Origin: Sphingobacterium haloxyli
GTDB lineage: Bacteria > Bacteroidota > Bacteroidia > Sphingobacteriales > Sphingobacteriaceae
DNA: 64,000 nt
NCBI RefSeq assembly: GCF_002980525.1
Contig: NZ_PVBQ01000005.1
Span: 186,001 to 250,000 of the forward strand
Direction: 5' to 3'
Shown: positions 7,634 to 14,746 of the stretch, piece by piece
Position numbering within the stretch: position 1 is the stretch's first letter
Layout: every line of letters starts with the position of its first letter
Position numbers and translations under genes: made by a program
Notes under the pieces: generated by a model
Told to the model about the DNA's origin: nothing
The model's input: only the letters and a program-made list of their open reading frames with translations
Databases searched by the model: none

Positions 7634-9940
7634 ATGAATATGTACAACCGGTGTCTGTCCTTCCTGCTTACGTTTGTATTATCCGTTTCTGCCGCTTTTG
7701 CTCAGAAAGTGGTTCGATACGATCTGTATATTGCGGATACATTAGTTAGCTACAGCGGAAAAACAAAACACGCCATTGCAGTCAATGGACAGATTCCGAT
7801 GCCTACATTAACATTTACGGAAGGCGACACAGCTGAAATTGTATTGCACAACCAGCTCAAAGAAAGCACCTCATTGCACTGGCATGGTGTGCAGTTACCC
7901 AATCGGGAAGACGGTGTTCCTTTCTTAACACAGATGCCGATCCCCGCCGGTGAAACATATACCTACCGTTTTCCCGTAAAACAAAATGGCACCTATTGGT
8001 ATCATAGCCATTCGGGTTTTCAAGAACAAATAGGCATGTACGGTTCGCTTATCTTTCTTAAACGAAACGGAGATACCACCTTTCGGAAGGGGATCGACGA
8101 CATCCCTACTATCCCGATCGTATTGAGCGAATGGACAGATCTCCATCCACATAACGTACAACGTATGCTAGCCAGTGGTAACGATTGGTTTGGCATCAAA
8201 AAAAATACCGTTCAAAGTTACGCGGAAGCCATCAAAAAAGGACATTTTAAAACCAAAGTGACCAATGAATGGAAACGCATGGAGGCGATGGATGTTAGTG
8301 ATGTGTACTACGAAAAGTTCTTGATAAACGGGACAAGCGAACAGCAACTTTCTCAATTTAAAGCGGGCGATCGCGTGCGTTTACGTCTTATCAATGGGGG
8401 AGCTTCTTCTTATTTTTGGATCACCTACGCCGGTGGCAAAATAACCGTTGTTGCTAACGATGGTAACGATGTGGTGCCCGTAGAAGTGGATCGCCTGATC
8501 ATCGGTGTATCGGAGACCTATGATATTGTTGTCGATCTTCCGGCAGAACATACGGCGTATGAGCTGATGGCCACAGCGGAAGATCGCTCGGGGTCTGCTT
8601 CGATTTATATCGGTGAAGGGATTCGCCAACTCGTTTCGCCTTTACCCCGACTACGGTACTTTGAGGGGATGAAGATGATGAACGACATGATGAAAATGAA
8701 TGGTGACATGGACGATATGGGCATGGATATGGGGCTTCAAAAGATGGATATGAACGCGGTGATGTATCCAGAAATTCCGACGGAAGACGCTCATCACGAC
8801 CATGGCACACCATCATCAGATGATCATACAAACGAAGAACATCAGCACGACCATCAACATCAGGATAAACAGCCCCAGCACAAGGCTGAGCACCATCATG
8901 ATCAGGGAACGCAGCAACCGTCCTCACCACCGGTTACCTTAAATTATACCATGTTGAAATCGCCTCACAAAACGACATTGCCTAGCGATACGCCCGTTAA
9001 GGAACTTCGTTTTGAACTGACAGGAAACATGAATCGGTACGTATGGAGTATGGACAATAAGGTTTTATCTGAAACAGACAAAATTCCGGTGGATAAAGGC
9101 GAAGTTTTACGTATCATCCTATTCAATAACTCCATGATGCGCCACCCCATGCATCTCCATGGTTTTGATTTTCGTGTACTCAATGGGCAAGGCGAGTATG
9201 CTCCCTTAAAGAATGTGCTGGATATTATGCCTATGGAAACGGACACCATCGAGTTTATGGCAGACACGGAAGGTGACTGGTTTTTCCACTGCCATATTTT
9301 ATATCACATGATGGCGGGTATGAATCGTGTATTTGCTGTTGGTGATTACCAAAATGATCTGCTCCCGAACAAGGAAAAAGCTTATAAAGTACTACAGCGA
9401 GAAAGCAATATGCTTCACTTCATGGCGGAAAACGATTTTGCGACCAATGGGAATGATGGACAGGCAATGCTACAGAATACACGCTGGAGCTTAGGTACAG
9501 AATGGCGGCTAGGTTATCACGATAAACATGGCTATGAGGTAGAAACTCACTTCGGCCGGTACATCGGCAAAATGCAATGGCTCATGCCCTTTGTAGGCTT
9601 TGACTGGCGATACCGGAAAATGGGACACAATGAGCAGGAAAAGAATATGTTCGGACAGGTAAACAAAAAAGATAACCGAAGTGCCTTTAGCGTCGGGGTT
9701 ATGTATACGTTACCTATGCTCGTCAATTTCCAGGCGGAGGTTTATCACGACGGCATCGTTCGTTTGGCCTTAATGCGTGAAGACATCCCTGTCTCCAGAC
9801 GCGTACGCGCAGGTTTTATGGTCAATACCGATAAAGAATATATGCTGGATTTACGCTATATCATGACCCGAAACCTTGGTATCCGCACGCACTATGACAG
9901 TGATATGGGTTTTGGTGTGGGATTGGCTGTGAATTACTGA
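7634..9940 (+). CDS. multicopper oxidase (CopA/PcoA-like) with Met/His-rich insert and C-terminal barrel-like region
   Basis: This 768-aa exported protein has a signal peptide ending near SAAFAQ and cupredoxin domains. All four copper-ligand clusters are visible: HWHG at 82-85, YWYHSHSG at about 121-128, HPMHLHGF near 504 and HCHILYHM near 552. Residues about 344-433 form a Met-rich (MKMMNDMMKMNGDMDDMGMD) then His-rich insert, expected to collect copper. After about 590 the protein continues with about 175 residues of alternating aromatic/polar strands ending in aromatic Tyr (GVGLAVNY). This pattern recalls PcoB/CopB-type outer-membrane proteins. The expected role is periplasmic Cu(I) oxidation for copper tolerance. 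It is the last gene of the copA operon and overlaps the convergent next gene by 7 bp. Confidence 0.9.
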   Translation: MNMYNRCLSFLLTFVLSVSAAFAQKVVRYDLYIADTLVSYSGKTKHAIAVNGQIPMPTLTFTEGDTAEIVLHNQLKESTSLHWHGVQLPNREDGVPFLTQMPIPAGETYTYRFPVKQNGTYWYHSHSGFQEQIGMYGSLIFLKRNGDTTFRKGIDDIPTIPIVLSEWTDLHPHNVQRMLASGNDWFGIKKNTVQSYAEAIKKGHFKTKVTNEWKRMEAMDVSDVYYEKFLINGTSEQQLSQFKAGDRVRLRLINGGASSYFWITYAGGKITVVANDGNDVVPVEVDRLIIGVSETYDIVVDLPAEHTAYELMATAEDRSGSASIYIGEGIRQLVSPLPRLRYFEGMKMMNDMMKMNGDMDDMGMDMGLQKMDMNAVMYPEIPTEDAHHDHGTPSSDDHTNEEHQHDHQHQDKQPQHKAEHHHDQGTQQPSSPPVTLNYTMLKSPHKTTLPSDTPVKELRFELTGNMNRYVWSMDNKVLSETDKIPVDKGEVLRIILFNNSMMRHPMHLHGFDFRVLNGQGEYAPLKNVLDIMPMETDTIEFMADTEGDWFFHCHILYHMMAGMNRVFAVGDYQNDLLPNKEKAYKVLQRESNMLHFMAENDFATNGNDGQAMLQNTRWSLGTEWRLGYHDKHGYEVETHFGRYIGKMQWLMPFVGFDWRYRKMGHNEQEKNMFGQVNKKDNRSAFSVGVMYTLPMLVNFQAEVYHDGIVRLALMREDIPVSRRVRAGFMVNTDKEYMLDLRYIMTRNLGIRTHYDSDMGFGVGLAVNY

Positions 9941-10365
9941 TTCTCGAAATGAGATTCGATGAAGGCTAATATCTCTTCATAATCTTTAGGATCATAGGAG
10001 ACGCCTTCGTCTCTGTAATAGTAGCCATCTTCGGTTCTGTCGGATATTTCCGGATTGGCTTGGAAATTAATCTGAATAAGCCCCTCGCCAATCTGTTTTA
10101 GCAAAATGTTATAGGTGAATCTGTTCCCTGCTCGTTTCGCAAATATACCTCGCTGTTTTATCACAGATTTTACTTGGATAAATCCAGCATCTTTCTCCAT
10201 GTTTTGGATAAAATAATCGCTGTCCCCAAAAAGCTCTATCAGCTCCTCGAACGCTGTTGATTTATCGATATCCTTCACTGTCATAGACGGTAGTTTGGTT
10301 TGACTAAAGCCCATTGAGCTGACCATTAACAAACAAAGCGAAAGTCCGTATTTTATAAAAGCCAT
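9934..10365 (-). CDS. hypothetical exported protein
   Basis: A 143-aa protein with a clear signal peptide (LSLCLLMVSSMGFSQ, cleavage after about residue 21). No family was recognised. The mature part is mixed alpha/beta with many acidic residues near the C-terminus (RTEDGYYYRDEGVSYDPKDYEE). It is convergent with the multicopper oxidase and overlaps its last 7 bp. The small size, export signal and isolated position give no functional clue; a link to copper is possible only from position. Confidence 0.75.
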   Translation of the reverse strand: MAFIKYGLSLCLLMVSSMGFSQTKLPSMTVKDIDKSTAFEELIELFGDSDYFIQNMEKDAGFIQVKSVIKQRGIFAKRAGNRFTYNILLKQIGEGLIQINFQANPEISDRTEDGYYYRDEGVSYDPKDYEEILAFIESHFENQ

Positions 10366-10438
10366 AGTTCAATCAATTAGATATTTTATCGTTAAAAATA
10401 ACAAATAATTGACTGTTCCGCGATTCGATGAACGATTT

Positions 10439-10573
10439 TCACTCCCACCAGGCTAGTGGATCCTCATTTTTCTTAATTAATTCGGCATCCTCTGGGCAGA
10501 AACTGACCATACCCTTGCTTTCGTAAAGTAATACACCGGCTTCTCGGATGGCAGCAAATACATCGTCAAGGGC
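10439..10573 (-). pseudogene. 3' fragment of an unidentified gene
   Basis: Read on the minus strand, about 44 codons in good coding style (ALDDVFAAIREAGVLLYESK, then a run ending DPLAWWE) end at a TGA at 10439. No start codon or upstream coding continuation exists: the frame breaks near 10573. It looks like the C-terminus of a lost gene; the family was not recognised. Confidence 0.45.
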
Positions 10574-10781
10574 TGGCTATTACCAATTTGAACAATACAC
10601 TTCCCCGACACCAATCTGATCTAGCGCAGCAAATTCTTAGTTTGTTTTAGGTCGGAAAGCTGTAGCGATCTTCGCGGCGAAATTACGCTAAAGGGTGCTT
10701 TTTTGGGAACACTTATTGACTTTCCGTGAACCCTTTTTGAGATCTTGACATCCCGTTTTTTCCAAACGGGGGTACGTTTTC

Positions 10782-11040
10782 CTGACAGGGGAACACATAT
10801 TGGGAGATGGGAAACGTATCGTGGAAAAAGAGCAACAAGGACAAGATCGAGGCGCATATGGCCAAGAAATATTACAGAACCTATCAGATGGACTAGGCAA
10901 TGGTTCTAGTACACGAACGCCACGCGATATATGTAAGTGCTATCTTACTTTTCCTCATTGGGAAGATCAGGCAGACTGGGGTGCCAAATTAGAATGGTTT
11001 TATATTAGAGCAGTTACAAGAGTACAAATCAAAAAGGTGC
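10782..11040 (+). pseudogene. DUF1016 (YhcG-type) N-terminal domain remnant
   Basis: The translated text KRIVEKEQQGQDRGAYG, then EILQNLSDGLG and KCYLTFP, matches the conserved N-terminal block of DUF1016/YhcG nucleases (from memory: YWEIGKRIVEEEQ..., YGK..L..LS, FYLTFP). The preceding TYWE piece is one frame off: a 1-nt deletion after 10809 breaks YWEI-GKRIVE. The FGKGFS block is eroded and the C-terminal nuclease domain is absent. The downstream frame runs into unrelated sequence and the Rpn-like gene. This is a dead accessory gene, not a functional protein. Confidence 0.6.
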
Positions 11041-11084
11041 TTCCTGAACCGGAAAACACCTTTCAAAACTATAGAATGTTAAAA

Positions 11085-11996
11085 CTATTTCAGTCTTTCG
11101 ACTTGCTCAACAGTAAGCCCTAAATCTTCGGCTATATCTTCTACTGAAAGTCCCCTCTTCTTTAAATTCAAGGCATATTTGAGTTTTTCCGCCTCGGCTT
11201 TGGCACGTTCTTCCAGACGACCTTTCTCCATTCCTTTTTCCATTCCTTCCCGATGACCCTCCTTAATCGCGGTAAGGCGGACACTTTCCGCATCCCGTTT
11301 GTTCTTAAGACTCGATTCGTATAATTTCATGTCCGATTCCGTTAAGTTTGCTACCTTTCCGATATCAAATATAAGTCCAAAAATTCTGGAATCCAAAAAT
11401 TTCGGCATTTCCTCCAGCTCTTCTATATGCTTGAATATATACAGCCACATATCCATATAACTCTTGATATCAGGCTGTTTCTTGTCAAAATTCGGCAATA
11501 CCAACAGCTTGTAGCCCAGCTTGTCGTAAAACACGGACCCATTACGCTTATCGCAGAGTGCCACATCGTAACAGTACTGTTCGGAGATCGAACGGTCCAG
11601 AACAAAGTTCAGTATACCGATGAAGTAAACTTCCGGCAATTCATATGTATTGCCTTTGTGCCCACGCGGAACGAGCTTGTTAATCAGACGGGAGGTATAA
11701 TACACCGTCCGGTCCTTGAAAAACTCCTGTGACAACTGCTGCATCTCGATAATGAAGTGGCCGCCATCTTCGCTGGTACAGTACAAATCGAAGACGACCT
11801 TGCGATCAGCGTCTTGCGTACCATTGTGCTCGGCAGGACGATATTCGAGATCCTTGATGACCTTCTCCCCTTCAAAAAGACCGTTGAGAAAATTGATGAG
11901 ATTTGGCTTTCCACCATCCGGGCCAAAATATAGCTTCATACCGAAGTCGGTACACATATCTACATACTTACCCAGAAAATTTTTGTTCTTTTTCAT
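11085..11996 (-). CDS. Rpn/PD-(D/E)XK nuclease family transposase-like protein
   Basis: This protein is 303 aa if started at the ATG at 11996 (a TTG nine codons upstream is the alternative). It belongs to the recombination-promoting nuclease/putative transposase family (TIGR01784-type). The N-terminal block DFGMKLYFG...NLINFLNGLF and the nuclease core VVFDLYCTSEDGGHFIIEMQQ, with Asp and E-x-Q in PD-(D/E)XK positions, are visible. The tail is an Arg/Glu/Lys-rich helix and a short helix-turn-helix-like segment (GLSVEDIAEDLGLTVEQVERL). Such genes are common, multi-copy and often called transposases although no terminal repeats define a unit. Beside pseudogenes on both sides, it marks an accessory, rearranged spot. 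Confidence 0.85.
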   Translation of the reverse strand: MKKNKNFLGKYVDMCTDFGMKLYFGPDGGKPNLINFLNGLFEGEKVIKDLEYRPAEHNGTQDADRKVVFDLYCTSEDGGHFIIEMQQLSQEFFKDRTVYYTSRLINKLVPRGHKGNTYELPEVYFIGILNFVLDRSISEQYCYDVALCDKRNGSVFYDKLGYKLLVLPNFDKKQPDIKSYMDMWLYIFKHIEELEEMPKFLDSRIFGLIFDIGKVANLTESDMKLYESSLKNKRDAESVRLTAIKEGHREGMEKGMEKGRLEERAKAEAEKLKYALNLKKRGLSVEDIAEDLGLTVEQVERLK

Positions 11997-12634
11997 AATA
12001 CTTACAATTGGATTCTGCCTCAAAGGTAAAAAAGAATTTCATGAAAAACTAAAAATATTAGTTTAAATGTTTTAAATGACGGTCATGAACCCACACGGAA
12101 GTGTAGCATCAACGCACGGAAGTATCACGTCGTCGTACAGCGACATCGCGTCGGTCCACAAAAAACTTCGAAAAAATGGTATTTCTTTGTGATTATGTCT
12201 ATGTACATGTCAATGCCCGCACGGAACATCTTTTCGTTGTCATTTGAGTTGTTGATCTTGTTCCGTGCCTTTGCCGTCGATTACATGGACATCGCCGTTA
12301 AAGCAGACTGCATGTTTCACTTGTGCGGGAACAACTGGTTTACGTCACTTGAGTTCGTCGTTCAGTACAGTGATATAGCCATTATTTCAAGCAACAAGTA
12401 CGTGTTGTAACCGGACATAGCCGACAACTACATTGACCTGTTGATTATGTCACTGTACATACACGTTAACTACATTGCAGTAGACGCTATGTACATGTAC
12501 AAAATGGCTATTTTGGCGGAATACGAGTAGACAATATAATTATTGTAACCGCTAAACAGCGCACCACAGGCTGTCAACAGTAACATGTATAATACTATAC
12601 TACACAGCATAGTAGATTTATCTTCATAACCAAA
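11997..12634. other. gene-free stretch of unusual composition
   Basis: No credible gene lies here. The sequence reuses short words (TACATG, GACATCGC, CACGGAAGT) and has a separated 10-bp inverted repeat GCACGGAACA (12219-12228) / TGTTCCGTGC (12259-12268). CACGGAAGT occurs twice near 12098-12126. One short frame (12189-12410) repeats a Y-x-D-I-A pattern but has no start context or family. It may be decayed repeat DNA. Confidence 0.4.
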
Positions 12635-13276
12635 TTACATCAAAGTTTTTTTGGCCGACTCGAATATTGTTCTTACTTCGTTATCGACAGTAAAGACAAC
12701 CCTTCCGTTATATTTTTTCCGCTTACCTTTCAAGTAGTCAAAATAAGATTTCGTGAGATCCACATTAAACATTTCGACAGAATTGTGCTGATTAAAGTTT
12801 ATATTCTCATTTACCATCGCATTTGTGGCTTCCAGATACATCTGTAGGTTATTCCTACGTTTATCGCTTCCGTAGATATTGTATACCGACATCTCCACCG
12901 TATCGGCGCCTATATTTATCGCCACTGTAAAATACATGGAGAAGTCTGATTTACTCACGCCTGATTTAAAGTTATATCTTCTCACGGACTTGCCGATCAG
13001 CGTACCAGCTTCCCGATCGTCAATTTGAACCGTGCTTTGAATATCGGGAAAACTGTTTACAAACCACCTTTTTAAGGTAGTGTATGCTTGCTCTTTGTCT
13101 CCTTGATATGTTATCAACTCACGGTATACCACTTTTCCGTCCTTAAGGGGAATATACGATGCGACACTATCTACTTGATAGCTACTCGGTTTGTACGCTT
13201 TATCGAAAATACCTGCTTCCTGAGCAAAGCTCCATACTGGTAAACAATACAGTAAAAGTGAATATACTAATTTCAT
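12635..13276 (-). CDS. DUF4468 domain-containing exported protein
   Basis: This 213-aa protein starts with a signal peptide (LLLYCLPVWSFAQ). The following segment, KVVYRELITYQGDKEQAYTTLKRWF, is typical of DUF4468 proteins with a TBP-like fold found widely in Bacteroidota; their biochemical role is not known. The rest is mixed alpha/beta with no catalytic signature. It is monocistronic, separated from the upstream lipoprotein gene by a strong bidirectional terminator at 13387-13419. Family assignment rests on memory of the N-terminal motif. Confidence 0.75.
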   Translation of the reverse strand: MKLVYSLLLYCLPVWSFAQEAGIFDKAYKPSSYQVDSVASYIPLKDGKVVYRELITYQGDKEQAYTTLKRWFVNSFPDIQSTVQIDDREAGTLIGKSVRRYNFKSGVSKSDFSMYFTVAINIGADTVEMSVYNIYGSDKRRNNLQMYLEATNAMVNENINFNQHNSVEMFNVDLTKSYFDYLKGKRKKYNGRVVFTVDNEVRTIFESAKKTLM

Positions 13277-13386
13277 AAGCTAGTCATTTAATAACGAAAC
13301 AATAAAAGAAAAAGATATTACCTACAAATCAACATACTGTAAATAAATTATTAATCATAATTAATCAATCAGCAATAGCTAGATAA

Positions 13387-13419
13387 AAAAGCCGGCTCCT
13401 TATCGGAAGCCGGCTTTTT
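13387..13419. terminator. bidirectional intrinsic terminator
   Basis: AAAGCCGGCT pairs with AGCCGGCTTT around a short loop, flanked by A- and T-runs. It ends the TonB receptor/lipoprotein transcript on the minus strand. Confidence 0.85.
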
Positions 13420-13469
13420 GAGAGGTATTATTTAATTTTATGTTATTGCTCTGAAGCGTAACAACTTGC

Positions 13470-14663
13470 TTACAAACCTACAGTCCAACCTTGTGCCCAT
13501 TCTGGAGCATCCACACCGTTTCCAGCACCAGTAGCAGCATCATTCTCTGTAAATACTTTTGTAATATCTACATCAGCGTCTGCAGTAGAAGTACCTTTTG
13601 CCTTTGTTCCTACATTGACGAATTTCACATTAGTTGCTTTCAATTCGCCAGCTTCAACAAATGCCAAACTCTCGTCATGTTGGATATCAAAACCAACACC
13701 CCAGTTACTTAACACAACGTTGTCAAAGTTACCATTCGTTCCTACACGCATTTTAATCGCTTGGTTTTCACTTCCGTCACTATCATTGTTTCCAACTAAT
13801 GTCAAATTTTTAATCGTAGGATTAGAGATAGGATCTGCATTATGGTTGCTGGAGTTGTTATCCGCTTCAATGCCTCTGTTACCACTATTCGTTCTTATAC
13901 CATACCAATACTCACCTGTACCATTCCAACCTTCTGTCCAATCAAAGATGTCATCTGCAACTTCTTCATGCGTATTCACAGCAACTAGATATCTTGAATC
14001 CACTGTACCACCAAACCATTCGAAAGCATCATCGGAACCCTCGTAAGATTGTACATATTCGATTGTTGTTCCTTTACCGACACCAAACATAGAAAGGCCG
14101 TTGAATTCTTTTGTTCCGTCGTAAGAGTATCCGGAATATTCAATTCTCAAATATCGAACGGTTCCTGAATTATCATTGACGTCGGTACCTCCATATGTCA
14201 ACTCAGACACTTCCGCGGAAGCTGTTAATCCTTTATTGATTGGAGCGCGACCACAGATAACCAATCCTCCCCAGGCACCAGGAGTTTTTGTAGTAGCTGT
14301 CATAACAACCGGATTTTCCTTGGTACCTTCAACGTTGATTTTGCCACCTTGTGCCACAGCAATGTAACGAACATCTTGACGGTCTCCCGAAACGTTTGTC
14401 GCTTCAATCCGGACGCCTGGTTTTATCGTCAAGGTAGCACCTTCTCGTACCTCAACCGTTCCCGTTAACTGGTAAGTACCCGATTCCAAAATAATTTCAC
14501 CTTCTGTAATTTTACCGCGGAAATCATCACGCACCAATTCAAAGCGATCATCATCCGGTCTTGGATTATCATCATCATCACTACAGGATGTAAACGCTAA
14601 ACACATAGACAACATTCCTAAGCAGAATAGTCTAATCATTGGGATAGTAGAATTTCTCTTCAT
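13470..14663 (-). CDS. surface-exposed beta-helix lipoprotein, partner of the TonB receptor
   Basis: This 397-aa lipoprotein has a lipobox before Cys27 and an acidic run straight after it (SCSDDDDN). In Bacteroidota, acidic residues just after the lipidated Cys act as a surface-export signal, so it is probably on the cell surface. The rest has the repetitive Gly/Asn/Val pattern of a right-handed beta-helix (VEVREGATLTIKPGVRIEA, later AWGGLVICGRAP and DDAFEWFGGTVD). It follows the TonB receptor on the same strand with an 83-bp gap, like SusD-type partners, although it is not SusD-like in sequence. A role in ligand capture for the receptor is an inference. Confidence 0.82.
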   Translation of the reverse strand: MKRNSTIPMIRLFCLGMLSMCLAFTSCSDDDDNPRPDDDRFELVRDDFRGKITEGEIILESGTYQLTGTVEVREGATLTIKPGVRIEATNVSGDRQDVRYIAVAQGGKINVEGTKENPVVMTATTKTPGAWGGLVICGRAPINKGLTASAEVSELTYGGTDVNDNSGTVRYLRIEYSGYSYDGTKEFNGLSMFGVGKGTTIEYVQSYEGSDDAFEWFGGTVDSRYLVAVNTHEEVADDIFDWTEGWNGTGEYWYGIRTNSGNRGIEADNNSSNHNADPISNPTIKNLTLVGNNDSDGSENQAIKMRVGTNGNFDNVVLSNWGVGFDIQHDESLAFVEAGELKATNVKFVNVGTKAKGTSTADADVDITKVFTENDAATGAGNGVDAPEWAQGWTVGL

Positions 14664-14746
14664 CTTTCTCTTAATTTATTAATACAAATATCTATACTTA
14701 AAATTTCCAATACATTAACCTAGTATTATATTTATGTTAAGTTGTT

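Noticed and set aside
10800..11123. Open frame of 107 codons on the plus strand between the gene fragment and the Rpn-like gene
   Set aside because: Only the first half matches DUF1016; the start is a frameshift product and the end overlaps the 3' end of the Rpn-like gene on the other strand. Treated as a pseudogene.
12189..12410. 73-codon plus-strand frame in the anomalous stretch
   Set aside because: No promoter, no family, low-quality start, and word repetition makes an open frame likely by chance.
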